This document shows positions 22,031-34,600 of a DNA stretch of 64,000 bases, in pieces. A program made the position numbers and the translations under genes. The stretch lies in NCBI GenBank assembly GCA_023634235.1, contig JAMKCF010000016.1, forward strand, positions 4,025,001 through 4,089,000, given 5' to 3'. Every line of letters begins with the position of its first letter. Position 1 is the first letter of the stretch. The stretch is from Pisaster brevispinus (lineage: Eukaryota > Echinodermata > Asteroidea > Forcipulatida > Asteriidae). The notes under the pieces are model-generated. The model was not told the DNA's origin and made no database searches. It saw only the letters and a list, made by a program, of their open reading frames with translations.

Positions 22031-22759
22031 TTAGCAGATCGTAGTTTACAAAGTTATTTTTATTTCATCCGCTAAATTTACACTTTTTCATCGTGGTCAA
22101 GTGGGTTCTTTCAACTCAGCAGACTCCGTTTCGAATCCCACCTATAACTGTTCCTATAGCTGATTGCTTGAGCCTTTCTAAATAGGGGTGTTCTTCTTTC
22201 GCCTAAAACCGATTTGTAATCGCCTGATATTAATCGTGTTACTGACCCTTGCGATTTTGCGTTTGCCAACTTAAAAAGCTCAGTCTCCTTAACTTTTAAT
22301 TTGTATTTTGTGTTTACAGCCTCCTTTGGTTAATCTACCAACTTCCCTCTATCTTTTTTCCCCTTAATGTTAATCACTTGTATTTTGTTTAAAAAAGAAA
22401 TAATTTCAAGTTGATTATCAAGATAACAGAACAATTAATTCACATGTAGCTCTGCATTCGGGTTTACATATGCAAAAGTACAGAAGGAGGTTTTGGAAGA
22501 CGTGGTTTAAGACTTCTTCCTCCGCAGATTTGCCATAGAAACGTAGCCCAGTGCCATCGCTGAGTTTCAGCAATGAAAAATGGGCACATGGATGTAAACC
22601 CAAAAGCGTTACTCAGGTTTTGCCTTGACCTTATCAGGGAGGGTTCTGCTTGAGCTGTGACGTCATACACAAGTGGTTTATGTTTTATGAAGAAAAAGGG
22701 TGGCACAGGAAACTTTGTGTTTTCAGCATTTTCAACACATTGTTTATTTGTTGTATCGA

Positions 22760-23995
22760 AGTTCGAATACGCGCGAGACTTGTACGGTCTATTAAAAAAA
22801 ATGCCGAAGAGGTGGTTGGGACGTGTCCCAAGAGGCGACGGTTTACTGATTTGTAGCAATAGAAAGATAGAGAAAAAAGAAAGAAGTGAAAAGAAAACAA
22901 AGCCTCTTGATTAAGGCCTATTTTATGGCTAGAGTCATGAGAGATGGAAACGTTGGTCGAGGAGCGTGTAGCATGAATAGCCTATTTATATATTATTTTT
23001 TAACTATGGTGCTGGACGTGACTGTGTAAAGGCAGACTATCAGAGAAAATAATGATTTAATGTTTTGCTTCTGAAAACATGCCTGTGTCAAATTCTTTGA
23101 ACACCCAAATGTTTGTAAACAAATGTTGTTTCCGCTGCTTAAAAAAATGTTAACTTGTTTTCAAAATTTCCAAGTTCCTTCTTGAGAACTGGGCAAGTAG
23201 CATGTAAAAAGTAAAAAACAAGGGTTGATCTTTTGACCAAAAACAAAATTCCATCAATGACCTCCTCTTAAATGATTTCCACTTGGGTCGTAAGGTTATC
23301 CCTTGCCCTAGGGCCAAATGCCACGTTTGGCTGTATTCAACCGTGTTCTCACCAGATGGCTACCAGATGGCTTGACGGGTTGGAGTTTGTTTGTTTTTTG
23401 TTTTTGTATTTTTGTCTGTTTGTTTTTTAGTCCAGATGCTCTTATCTGATGTTTCAAGGAAATTGAAATGATTATTTTCATCGAAAACTAATCAACATTA
23501 CGGGAAAGCTCAAAGAATGTCTGAGTTTTGACCTAAAAACTTTGAAAATATTAAAGTTTTACAACCATTAGTTGTGTTTACCTCGAATTAGCAGGTTCAT
23601 TAAGCTTATTGGATGAGCAGTTAATCTGCCAGGGGCTGCACTATTTGTTTGTGCATGACCCAGTTATGTCCACTGTCTAACAAAGCAAAAACATGGATTT
23701 AACAAGTGTGAGTTTTCAGACGAAAATGATGTTTCATTTGAACCCCTTTCTGTATTTGAGCTTTCTAGTATTATAATGCTAATAATCAAACTTACAGTTT
23801 GAGAACAGTCCGTTAGGGTAAGCGTTTTTTATGTCATACAGGAACGATAATTCCAACGGGAATTGTAAACAAATCTCTTAACCTTGTGATTGTAATCACT
23901 CCTGGCTGAAATCAATCATGTCTTCAACAGATGGCTTTGAGATAGCTTGACAGGTTAGAATTTGTTAAATTGAGTCTAAAAAGACTGTGATCATA
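22760..23995. other. Gene-free stretch
   Basis: No recognisable coding exon. A few short frames have no family signature. Similar phrases around CAGATGGCTT and TTGACAGGTT/TTGACGGGTT recur near 23360 and 23930, indicating an old internal duplication. Confidence 0.45.
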
Positions 23996-24345
23996 TCATA
24001 CATCATATCATATAATATGATATGATATGGTATGATATGATATGATATGATATCATATCATATCATATCATTTCATAACTTATGTAATCATATCATATCA
24101 TATCACATCATATCATATCACATCACATCGCATCACACCATATCACATCACACCACATCATATCACATCACGTCACATTACATCACATTACATCACATCA
24201 AATCACAGCACATCACTTCACCTCACATCACATCATATCATATCATATCGTATCAAACCATATCATATCATATCATATCATATTAAACCATATTATATTA
24301 TATCAGATCATATCATATCATACGATATCATATCATGGGTTACTT
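23990..24345. repeat. CATAT/CATCA pentamer satellite
   Basis: About 350 bp of pentamers related to ATATC: pure CATAT at the edges, CATCA variants in the middle, and an orientation change near 24000-24050 (GATAT to ATATC). Frames rich in His, Ile, Ser and Tyr are artefacts. 24345-26360 beyond it is AT-rich without supported genes. Confidence 0.9.
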
Positions 24346-26369
24346 TCACTTTACAGGAAATAATTGCATGCTAATTTTAAACGAACAGCTAGAAACACAA
24401 CAACTGTGTAAGCGTGTGAGTTTGTTCTAACCCCTAAAATTTGTATTGTATTATTTTAAAATGCTCACTAAAGTTTACCCAAGTGGATTTTTGTTATTGT
24501 GATCAAAATGTGAAGTTGCTGGATTTAATTATAAGTCATACACTTACTAGTTCTATCGTACCATCGACTACAAAAATACATTACAAAAGTGGTTAACACA
24601 ACTTCAAACATTCAATAAATCTTCCAGTGACTATTTATTGATACTCGTGTCGTAGTCGAGTTTTGTTTCAAGAATAGCGCGCCACCATGGGTTTACATGA
24701 CCATTTTATTGGTTCATTTAAAGAAAATTGCACTTCATGTGCAACATACCATCACATTAATTAATCTATAACTTGCTCATCATAAACACATTCAGTAGTG
24801 TGACCGCTGGAGGTGGGATGGGGGTCTCAGATCCCATGTAACCGTAAAAAAAATAAAACTGGGAATGTACACTCTAGCATCCCACAACATTTTGTTTTTC
24901 CGCACGCAAAGACTGTTTTTATGTCATTGGTATCAGCGTTGAAATCCTTGTTTATATAATATATATATTAAACAAACACTTGTATTCAGCGCCGTAAACC
25001 AAAAGTGTGTCCCACACACTTTACAAAGATTGTTTTTCTTCTGTACAGTATGTTATAAAGCGGGGCTCACTTTTTCCATGGCTTTAGACAAATTAAGTTA
25101 ACCACTTTCGTTGATTTTGCAATTTTTCAGACATTTAAAAAGTAAAAAGACGTCAGTTTCTTTTCCTTGGTTTGTATCACAGTTTAAGACTATACACTTT
25201 AAAGATCAGAAAGTCTTGGATCCGAATTGACCCAAATTCCAGTTCTCTTGGGGTCTGACCCATTCCTTTATTTATTTTCTCAAGACAAGTTTCTTTGCTC
25301 TCATTTATTACTAACTTTGATTCGGAAAGATTATAATTTAGATCCGATGTCATAGTAAACATCTTACAGAAATTACAAAACGACTTTGTTTTCTTCTCAA
25401 GTTTCATCATCCCTTCCTGAACTACGAAGCTCTCCTTGTTGCAGTCACAGAGGCCGAAATGCAAGCTCAAAATATCTTGCTTTAACCTGTTATGCTGTCT
25501 TGTATCGGGTAAAATTTGACCCAGATTCAACATTCCGTAAGGCCTGAAGAGTTCATAGGGTAGTACGACAATTTATTTGCGTCAATTTGACCCCAAAATG
25601 GTTCAAACTAGTCTCTGGGTCAGGCTCCTTGGGACCTGCAATCCGGGTCGAATCTAACTCTGGTCTTTGTAGAATGTTACAACTGTCACTTAACCACTTG
25701 TAAGTATAAAAACAAAACACACGTAGAGACAAATACTTATCTTTGCTTTTAAAAGTAACTTTATTCCAAACCACTCAAAACTAAGTCAACATGTGTTATG
25801 TTCAATTTTGGTAACTTTCATAACTTATACCACTTTCAGTTTTCAGCATTTGCAATTAAACTATGCCCTTATTTCATATTAGTACAAGCATTGGTCTTAT
25901 GATAGTTGGAATATTGGCGCAGGACTATTTTGTTTAGTGATGGGACGCAATAATCTGTTAAACTGCTTACAAATCCTCTGAATGCGTCCTCTGTTAGTTG
26001 TGAAAGCTACACACAAAAGTTTGGAAAGACGCGTACTCTTGGCAGATCTAATTATTCGAAAACACCCATGCACGGCTTTGAATTACTTTCATATGCGCTG
26101 CGGAAATGGAATGTCTCAACAAAGATCGTATTGACGTTGCAGTGACGTAGTTTCAGTTAAAAACAAGTTATGGTGTGTGTGGTAATGGAAACACTGTCAT
26201 GAAAAACTTTAGGTGGATGGTTCTTTTTAAGAGATAAACGAACTCAAAAACGGCATCTGGTTGGCGTGTTTCATGAGCATATTATCACGCAAATACATCC
26301 AGCTTCAGCAACATTGTAACTCCCTGAAAAACATAAAAAATGTAAATTTTAAATACACAATCTCAACAA

Positions 26370-28080
26370 TAACTAGACATTGGGTGTTTGTGAACAAACA
26401 CAAAGCTGTTCCGTTAAGTTGTGCTTTGATTAAACTCAAGTTTAATCTTCAATGCACAAGGGGTCTAATAACTGAAAAAAAAATGTAAATCGGTTGTGTA
26501 GTTCTTGAGATATGGTCCCACTTCCGGTTGACCCAGAAGTAAAGGTCAACATTGGGTCACGGTAACCCAAGTTCAATCTTCAATGTTCAAATGATCTAAT
26601 AACTGAAAAGAAATGGAACATGGGTTGTGTAGTTCTTGAGATATGGCCCACTTCTGGTTGACCCGGAAGTAAAGGTTAACATGGGGTCACGGTAACCCAA
26701 GTTCAATCTTCAATGTTCAAAGGATCTAATAACTGAAAAGAAATGGAACGTGGGTTGTGTAGTTCTTGAGATAAAGGTCCCACTTCTGGTTGACCCAGAA
26801 GTAAAGGTTAACATGGGGTCACGGTAACCCAAGTTCAATCTTCAATGCTCAAAGAGTCTATAACTGAAACGAACTTGAAATGCACATAATTATCGTTTCC
26901 AATCAGGCTCGTAGTCTTTGTTATATGAAAACTGTGCTGGAGGTAATAAATGCAAGAAACATTGAACGCTAGAGGGCGTTACACAACAATTCGATTGCAC
27001 ATGCTCATTTATTTTGCAGGGTGATTGTGCAGAGCAAATGTTGCACTGAAGAGGCAATGTTTTTGATCACAAACGCAGTTGTGTTAACGTTTTTTTACTC
27101 GAAATTTTGTTATCGAGGAACATGTCTCACAAGTTAGTGTGCATACTAAGCCTGTGACGGTTACATGGTTAACCAACCGATCAACCAGTTAAACGTTTAC
27201 GTGTTTACGGTTCGGATAAGCGTAAAACAATTCAATCAAAAAGTGCCGCGAAATATTGACTATAATAATTGCCTAGTTACATGAAGTACAAAACACGCCC
27301 ACAAGCCAAAATTCTCTGCTAACCCCTGAAATACGCTTAACGTAAGCACGGAAGTCTCTGCTGCCATAAGCGTTGATTCTTTGCTTTTGGTAAGCAGAGC
27401 CATGTATTTGGGCCTGGGTCTCACAACTTAGTGGATAAAGTGACCTACCCCTCATTTAAACGAATGAGCCCAATTATATGGCTCTGGTTACTGTCGAAAT
27501 TTATGCTTACGGTCATCATTCTCTGCTTATTTTGCAAGCGTCGAATTTCTGCGCTAGCTGTGTAAGCGAAGAATGCCTAGTTACGTGAAGTACACACGAG
27601 AAAAAGCCGAAATTATCTGCTAACTCCTGAAATACGCTTGACGTGAGCACGGAATTCTCTGCTTCCGTTTCCGTAAGCGTCGATTCTTTGCTTACGGTAA
27701 GCAGAGTCATGAAATTGGGTCCAGGTCACACAAGTTAGTACGCAAACCACACAAGGTATATCATGGAATAGGTCCCACAATTTAGTACGTAAAGCAATCA
27801 CACCACAGGTCTCACAATTTAGTAAGTAAAGCGACAAATCAGTGGTCTCACAAGTCAGTAAGTAAAGATTGGTCTATGCTGTTGTATTAAAATTGTAATT
27901 GTAAAAAAAAATATTTTTAATATCGTGTATGTAATTGTTGTTACGATAAAAAAATAAATGCGGTATAACTTAATAAGTAAGTACATCACACGAACTACCA
28001 CTCTTATCAAGGAATTATGAATTCGAAACGAATTATGAATTCGAAACGAATTATTAATTCAAAACGAATTATAAATCTGT
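26370..28080 (+). repeat. Composite interspersed repeat R1, copy 1
   Basis: Starts near AACTAGACATTGGGTGTTTG with a short hairpin GTGTTTGTGAACAAACAC. It contains three to four 125-bp units (GAGATATGGTCCCACTTC ... GACCCAGAAGTAAAGGT ... CAATCTTCAATG) at 26500-26870, then a unique-looking part (CTAGAGGGCG, GTGACGGTTACA, ACCAACCGATCAACC), a 310-bp tandem duplication (27270-27850) and a CGAAACGAATTAT microrepeat near 28010-28075. A second copy spans 52780-57620 and is split by a LINE. No coding region is seen. Class unknown. Confidence 0.65.
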
Positions 28081-28084
28081 TACT

Positions 28085-28975
28085 ACGCCTGCTTTCCACT
28101 GCATGCCACAACAGGGCTTTAGTAGCACATAATAATTTTTGGTAGACGATTTAAATGTTGGTCAATGCTATTGTACTAACATTTGTTGTGTCTTTTTAAT
28201 ACTGAATGTTTTTGTTGGGCTAAAACAGTAAATATTGGATATGACTTTATTGTTAATTTTGGCTCTTCATGCACACCCATGACTAAAAATGTATTTTTTC
28301 TTGTCTACAACTTTCCCCATTCAGCTACAATTCGAGCCTCATTGCAACCCCAACAGGTTTGTTGTTTGCTACAGTGATTTCCCGAAGTACTGCATTCGCA
28401 CAAGAACCTTAAAAACGTAGCCTTGTTTCCTTCACGATTGAGCTTCAAGTAATGCGTTTGCATAAGAAACCTAAAAGATCGTTTTCCGGTGAACGGGACC
28501 CAAGCGCGGACAAGTCTGCCACGCGGGCAACATTGTCCCACACACGGCGTTCTATTTTTCTACGTTCACGCTGCTGATACCTGAATAACGATAAGATCTG
28601 AGCGGACACACGACGCTCTGCGCTGAGAGCAAGACAAATTCTTCTCGATTCTTGTGAATGAAAGTAGACTTGTGTTAGTCGGCGCAGGAAGGACTCTTTA
28701 TATTACACTCTACATACAAACAACGCAAAAACACGGGTCACAATAGGGTAGGACTTGATCAACTTTTTAAAAAAGCAAGCAATAGCACCGTTAAACTCGT
28801 ATAGCGCCCTCATTTGTTAAACATTTGTAGAGCTTGACTCCTTTTTTATTTATAAACTCACAGATTATAGGCAAAGTACCCGTGGCGTTAAATTTGCCTG
28901 AGAATTTGGTTTTTTTTTTACTGACAATGTTTTGATAAGTTTTAATGCTTTTAAACTGAAGGTCAATACAATCGT
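28085..28975. other. Gene-free stretch
   Basis: AT-rich sequence. Short frames without family signature and no supported splice structure. Confidence 0.45.
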
Positions 28976-28979
28976 ACTT

Positions 28980-29427
28980 GTTTTAAGAGACGTTTGTGTA
29001 ATCTAGGACGTTAAATTTGAGCTTAATTGAAAAATGATGTTTCTAGAAGTCGGATTTGATTTCCCTATCTCTATGTGTTTTGTACACGGGCGAAAATGCG
29101 CAATAAATGACGTCATTGTGACGTCGTTCGTGATTTTAGGCCGGAAAATAATCTACAGCATCTCATAAGTCTAAAACTAAAAAAAGTTTGACGATCGGCG
29201 CTACACTTTTTGAGATATGGTCTTAACAAGGTTGGCTAATTAAATATTCACCTCGCTGTAAAGTGGCAAATTAATTAAGAGTTTTAACAATTATCACAAT
29301 AAATGTTAAGTTTACGTACTAAGCTTCAATTTGATATAGGACCTAACTCCTTCATATTTAAACATTAGGATATTGGGTGTATACATACAACGTGTACAAA
29401 TGCTATGGGATTTTAGGTGGAAACAAA

Positions 29428-29472
<45 letters not shown>

Positions 29473-29530
29473 TAATACAAATCTCGACAAAAACAAAACC
29501 TGTTCCGACTGTAAGTCGGAACAGCTAACT
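28980..29530 (+). repeat. Interspersed repeat with GACGTCA palindrome and terminal hairpin
   Basis: Shares with 60780-61290 the order AATAAATGACGTCAT-(T/G)GTGACGTCGT, TTTGACGATCGG, TTTTTGAGATATGGT, GGCTAATTAAATATTCA. It then has an (AAT)n run at 29426-29470 and a hairpin GTTCCGAC/GTCGGAAC at 29502-29522 followed by AGCTAAC. Partial relatives are at 16840-16930 and 52440-52790. Confidence 0.6.
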
Positions 29531-30165
29531 AGAAACCAAGTGTTCTTAAGAACGAACAAAGAGGGATTTCAGAAAAACAGATAAACTTTCATGATTTTAT
29601 ACTGACAATTACATAACAAATTCATAATTAAGGTAATAGGACACAAACTGTGGCAAAAAAAATCCAATGACTTTTACGTTTTGCAACAACGTTTTTACTG
29701 TCTTTACGTGCGATACTGTAGCTTATTCAAGTGCGGCAATCTCTGACACATTGCACATATTTATTATACTTGGATTAGTTTTTATGACATGGATTAATAC
29801 ATTTTACGTCATAAACAATCAAATTATTTATTTGGCAAAGACCCGAAGTCAGCTCAGCCGTGATGCCCTTTTCAAAGCTTAACCTTACTTCTTAAACAAG
29901 CCATGGCGGCGACCATTGGGTAGAGGGCTTACGCCAAAAAGGCTAGCTGCCTCTCTCCCGGGCTGCAGGGCTGACTTTTATGCAATTTGCTTGTGTGGAT
30001 CTTAAACCAATTAGGTTGGAATCTGGATCAAGCAAACGTGCAGTTAAATTCACGCAAAGGCAGGAAGACTCAAATTCGGTACAGCTGTCATTGCTGGTTA
30101 ACACACAATTTTGAGACCCATCCTATGGGTTGTACCACCGGCTGGTGAAGGAGTCCGATTCGCTA
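29530..30165. other. Non-coding stretch before the Penelope-like remnant
   Basis: No supported gene. A 71-codon frame at 29667-29882 has hydrophobic stretches but no splice context or similarity I recognise. Confidence 0.4.
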
Positions 30166-30169
30166 ATGT

Positions 30170-30790
30170 GTTGTCTACTGTCTACTGTGTTGGTCTCAAC
30201 GTTTCGACTAGCTTGCTCTAATTTTTGTCAAGAGACTGAAGAGAGTGAGACGTGTTTGTCTGTTTATAGAGTTTCAGAAGTTTCATTGTAGAGTCAGTCA
30301 CTGCTCTTGTTGTTTCTTCTGAAAGGGGAACAGTGGTCGGAGGGAACAGGGCTATTTTGTGGGTTGCCCATTGTGTGTGAGTTCTCTCTGTAGTGGGGCG
30401 TGTCAGTAGACTGTGGGATGTCAGTGGAGTAGGGTGGTAGGATTGTGTGCCAGATAATGCTAATGAAGTAACCAAATTCTTTTGGTACATTGTACAGTAC
30501 ATGTCTTGTGCTTGTGTTTTTCGATAGCCTCCCTGATGCGCCATGTATACCAATGTCTCTCAGGAGCTATGATTCGAGCCTGCATCCAATCTATGGCATG
30601 GTCTAGATCGGTGGAGTGTTTGACAATGGCAGGTTTGTCATATTCCCCTCTGCGGCCATGGGCTTTGTGTTCCTTCAGCCTAGTGGTTAGATCTCTACCG
30701 GTCTTGCCGATGTACACTTTACCACAAAGGCAAGGAATTGAGTAAACTCCTGCTTGACTGCTAAAGTCATGCTTGTCTATGTGGGTGTGC
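30170..30790 (-). mobile_element. Penelope-like element 3' part with GIY-YIG endonuclease
   Basis: The minus-strand frame 30864-30460 carries AGVYSIPCLCGKVYIGKTGR, then LTTRLKEHKA and HAIDWMQARII. This is the GIY-YIG nuclease as found at the C-terminus of Penelope-like retroelements, with the Cys-x-Cys before KVYIGKTGR. A second frame (30553-30218) continues after a shift and holds the remaining tail. The 3' side has CAACGTTTCGACTAGCTTGC, typical of these elements' ends. The reverse transcriptase is absent, so this is a 5'-truncated, frameshifted remnant. GIY-YIG normally nicks target DNA for priming. Confidence 0.8.
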
Positions 30791-31782
30791 AGCTTTACAA
30801 TTACATAATAAGTAGCAACTGTCGCTATATTGTTGCGTTTTACATAACAAATTATAACTGTCACAATTATTGTTGTGCTTTACAAACAAATAATAACTAT
30901 CGCAATACTGTTTTTTAAGTATAAGCACAATGTTATAATGGCATTTGATCCCGTTTTGCCGTTCTGCCTGACCCAAACCTCACTCCACCCTCCAGGGGAA
31001 GAATTCATAGAGCCATCTTAAGTGGGTCAGTGTCAAACTGCGATCTCAGTGGTCTGGGTGATTTGCTACGAATCACGAATAGTAAACTATATCACATTTA
31101 TTAAAAAAACGCTTCCTTTAAAAGAAGATGAGGTAAAGTATGAACCTGATGTCGCCCTATTGTGGCATTTTCACGTACGTTATATACAATTCTATAATAG
31201 GGCGACAAATACTGTGTCGCCTCATTGCAGCACAAGTTGTATAACAAATAATATGGTGACTCCGAAAAAAGTTAGTTTGTAATTAAATGATAAATTCAAC
31301 AAAATTAATCGGACAATCAAGTTTTTCAAACAAATAAATTCTTAATTTCATAAAATCATGCTTAAAAAGCATGTGTTTTTCGAGAGACACAACTGTCGCC
31401 CTATTAGAGCAAATTTCATGATGTCGCTCTATTTAACCCTTTCCTTACCATAGGCGACTTTAGTCGACTGCATTTAGCAGTTAGCGTTATTTGTTATTAT
31501 TGTTATTATTATTAGTAGTATTATTTCATTCTATAACATCATGCAAAAGAAAGATCACATTTTCCTGTGTGCCGGTAACTCCTCGAGTCGGGCTACGTCC
31601 CGTAGCCTTACATGTCAAGGGTCTTTCTTAAAATTCTCGCTGTTCCCAAAAGGGCCGCCTTCTGTAATAGATCTACCCTCACATTTGTCCCTATTTCCTC
31701 TAAATGTTTCCCCAGTGCTTTCGGAATGGTATCAAGTGCTCCAACCACGACAGGGACTACTTTCACCTTCACCTGGCAAATC

Positions 31783-32331
31783 TTACGAAGTTCCCTGGCC
31801 AGGTCTTGGTACTTTTTTTTTCTTCTCCTTTTTAGCGACCCTTATATCACCCGGCACTGCTATGTCAATGAGAAGACACATCTTCTTTGTCTCATCTAAG
31901 ACTACAACATCCGGACGTCCATGTTCAATAACATTATGAGTCTGAATGTTAAAGTCCCAGAGGATCTTGACCTGGTCGGTCTCTACAACTTTATCTGGAA
32001 TATGATCGTACCATTTTGCAGTCACTTGGACACCATTCTTTTTACACAGATCTCAGTAAAGCACTTTGGCCAACTTGTCATGTCTTCCTTTGTACTCCGT
32101 CTGGGCCGTCATACTACATTCACTGACAATATGAAATACAGTCTCCTCCGCCTTATTACACATTCTGCACATAGGAGAGACGTTTGCTTTCTCTATCCTT
32201 GCCTTCATTACATTTGTCCTTAGAGACTTGTCTTGCGCCGCAGTAACCAAGCCCTCGGTTTCCTTCTTAAGTTCTCCGCTCTTTAAGTAATTCCAGGACT
32301 TGCTGCTGGCAACTTCTTCAGTGCATCTCAA
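31783..32331 (-). pseudogene. CCHC finger and restriction-like endonuclease of the R4/HERO-like element
   Basis: The finger CRMCNKAEETVFHIVSEC lies at 32053-32331. The nuclease core follows in another frame: RPD then VVVLDETKKMCLLIDIAVP, matching the (P)D ... ExD/K-like core of restriction-like endonucleases used to nick target DNA. A lysine run follows. The frames are separated by a shift near 32040. Confidence 0.7.
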
Positions 32332-32394
32332 GAACCGGCCATGAAGTGGTTTGTTCCGCCAATCTTGATGTCTTTCCTCTTTCCTTTCCCTCGT

Positions 32395-34099
32395 CTACTC
32401 CTTCGGCCCAACTTCGCCCGCCTTTATGTACTTCTGCGCAACTTTCAACAAGCTTTCATCAGTCCTCCTAATATGACAATGTAAGCTCCTGCGCTTGATG
32501 TTGACGCTGTCTGCCACACTTAGCAACCCCCTACCGACTTCTGACCTCGGAAGATAAAGTCTGCTCACATTTGCCCTCGGATGAAGCATACCATTCATGG
32601 TCATCATTTTTCTCGTTCTCCTGTCCATGACATGTAGATCTTCCTTAGTCCACTCGACAATACCCGCACTGTACCTCATTAAAGACACGGCCCATGTGTT
32701 AATTGCCTTAACTATGTTCCCCCGTTCAGTTGCGACTTCAAACATTTGTTTACCCGTCGATGTACTCTGCCTCAACCTCACCTTTGATTCTTCGTGAAGG
32801 ACACGGTCCGATTCAAGTAAACCAAGATACCGATAACTCTCTTCCTCACCCAAAGCCCTCATCTGTGCACCATCTGGCAAAACGACACCGTCGGAATGTA
32901 ATCTCTTTCCCCTCTTCATGGTCATTGAAGCACATTTCTCCAAACCGAACTGCATCCCGATGTCATCGCTGAAAATCCTGACAGTCTGCACCAAATAATC
33001 GATCTCCGCCTCATTCTTTGCAAACAACTTCAAATCGTCCATTAAAAGCAGATGGTTGATCTTACATCTGTCCTTCTTCATTACATAAACCTGCACTTAC
33101 CTTCCTCAGAATCATCGACAGGGGCATCAGTGCCAGAACAAACAGGAGCGGAGACAGAGAGTAACCTTGGAAAGTCCCTCGTCTTATGCATACCTTGCCC
33201 AGACTATCATTGTTGGCCGTCAGATAAGTTCGCCATGTCTTCATGCTCTCTTCATGCTCTCACCTAGAAGACGCTTTACTGCATCAGCCACTCCAACCCT
33301 ATCCAGGCATTCCATTATCCACGTGTGCGATACCATGTCATACGCCTTACTGTAATTGATCCACGCCATTGCCTAGTTCGTCATTCTGCTCGTGCAGTCC
33401 TTCAGTACAGCCTTATCGATGATAAGTTGATCCTTCGTACCTCTAGACCGCTTCTTACAGCTTTTCTGCTCCTCTGGAAACAACTGCTGGTCATCCATAT
33501 GACGATAGAGGTCTTCTGCAATCATACTGGTCAAGAGTTTATACATAACAAGTAAGCTCGTGATTGGTCTATAGGCTAGCAACGTTACCTTTCTTGACAT
33601 CCTTCATAATCAGGACCGTTCTTGCCTCAGTCATCTAACATGGGACCTTACAATTTCCTAGAGAGTCTTGCAATTGTAGGGCCAGTCATTTATGCAAACT
33701 ATGGAAGTTCTTCAACCAGTACCCATACACGTGGTCTGGACCAGGGGCTTTCCAATTTGGCACTTTCTTTACCTGTCTCTTAACCTTGTCCACATCAATC
33801 TGGAACACTTCTTGCTGTTGTACGCCTCTCAATTCATCTTTCACGCTCGTTGGCCATTCCGCTTGTCGATTGTGCTGTACTGGCTGGTCCCACATACCAC
33901 CCCAGAAAGTTCGTGCCTCTGCTGGTTTCGGGCCCACTTGTGTGTTGTCAGCCTGCCCGTCCAATTCCTTGTACAACTGGCGCTGATTGGTGTTAAATAA
34001 CTTGTTCTGGTGAAACTGCCTAACTCTGTCGTCATACCTCTTTACTTTTGCAGCCTTAGCCTTAACCCTTTGTTTGATTTCCTCTATTACAACACTCAC
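32395..34099 (-). pseudogene. Reverse transcriptase of the R4/HERO-like element
   Basis: Fingers (KAPGPDHVYGYW, YRPITSL), palm (FQGYSLSPLLF, MDDLKLF) and thumb (SLMRYSAGIVEWTKEDLHVM, LHPRANVSRLYLPRSEVGRG) occur in the expected order over four frames. The catalytic Asp pair is in MDDL. At least three frame changes disrupt it, and a short piece near 33240-33370 and 33600-33690 has lost similarity. Confidence 0.8.
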
Positions 34100-34124
34100 C
34101 CCTTACCTTTGACATTATTATTAT

Positions 34125-34300
34125 TATTTCATCTTATCACAGCATGCAAAAGAAAGATCACATTTTCATTTGTGCCGGTAACTCCTCGAGTCGGGCTACG
34201 TCCTGTAGCCTCAAATCTCAAGGGTCTTTCTCAGAATCCTCGCTGTTCCCAAAAGCGCCGCCTTCTGTAATAGATCTACCCTCACATGTGTCTATTATTA
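34125..34300 (-). repeat. 3' tail of a second R4/HERO-like copy
   Basis: This aligns with 31530-31690, sharing GCAAAAGAAAGATCACATTT, GTGCCGGTAACTCCTCGAGT, GGGCTACGTCC and TTCTGTAATAGATCTACCCT. Both tails begin next to an ATT run. It lies immediately beyond the 5' end of the larger copy, so the two insertions are head to tail in the same microsatellite. Confidence 0.75.
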
Positions 34301-34384
34301 GTATTAATAATTTTTAAATGTTATTATTAATATTAATATTAGTATTAGTAGTAGTTTTCTATGCCAAGAAGCAAGCGTACCCAT

Positions 34385-34600
34385 ACGTAGGCGTTGGCGA
34401 GCATGCCAATTTTTGTATGGGCTAGTACATGCGTATGCCCCATGTTTTATGGCAAGCGTGCCAGTATCTTAGCACCAAGTATACCCCATGTTTTATGGCA
34501 AGCATGCCTAGATTGTATGGGCAAGTATGGGCAAGATTTTAAGGGCAAGTATGCCCCATGTTTTCCGACTGTGTGCCAATTTTCTAAAGGGGTATTATGC
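34385..34600. repeat. Short degenerate tandem motif CCCATGTTTTATGGCAAGC
   Basis: Four or more loose copies of TGCCCCATGTTTTATGGCAAGC / TATGGGCAAGTATGCC. No coding evidence. 34600-35000 shows nothing else supportable. Confidence 0.6.

Larger units (their letters stand above)
21440..22755 (-). repeat. Segmental duplication containing gene B promoter and exon 1
   Basis: This aligns in the same orientation with 37080-38225, from GTATACAGTATATCTTT through exon 1, TATA box and promoter, then far upstream sequence (AATCGCCTGATATTAATC, GTGCCATCGCTGAGTT, GGGAGGGTTCTGCTTGAGC) to TTTTCAGCATTTTCAACACA. The block carries a complete promoter but no coding exon. Divergence is visible but moderate, with an insertion of roughly 150 bp in this copy. 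Confidence 0.85.
31530..34105 (-). mobile_element. R4/HERO-like non-LTR retrotransposon, decayed
   Basis: Minus-strand frames in order: 34099-33686 with NWKAPGPDHVYGYWLK; 33600-33373 with [20 protein letters not shown]; 33244-33062 with RRGTFQGYSLSPLLFVLALM; 33096-32395 with the catalytic HLLLMDDLKLFAKNE and later YRYLGLL; 32331-32053 with a CRMCNKAEETVFHIVSEC finger; 32025-31783 with a GRPDVVVLDETKKMCLLIDI segment fitting a restriction-like endonuclease. This order (RT, CCHC finger, C-terminal restriction-like nuclease) defines the R2/R4/HERO/NeSL group. The frames need several shifts, so it is inactive as given. The 3' end abuts an ATT/TTA run near 31500. Confidence 0.8.

Noticed and set aside
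24047..24286. His/Ile/Ser/Tyr-rich 79-residue frame
   Set aside because: Produced by the CATAT/CATCA pentamer satellite.
24000..24345. CRISPR-like array
   Set aside because: Units are continuous pentamers without unique spacers, and the genome is eukaryotic.
25177..25774. Minus-strand frames of 118 and 73 residues as a possible gene
   Set aside because: No recognisable motif and no splice support; low-complexity Lys/Ser content and nearby repeated phrases suggest chance frames.
28305..28541. Minus-strand 78-residue frame with several Cys (CECSTSGNHCSKQQTCWGC) as the missing gene C exon 3
   Set aside because: Cys spacing does not match C-x6-C-x-C-x14-C, the frame has no suitable acceptor, and it lies 7 kb away beyond two retroelements.
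31541..34270. Several plus-strand frames of 60-130 residues
   Set aside because: All are antisense to the R4/HERO-like element, whose minus-strand motifs are clear.
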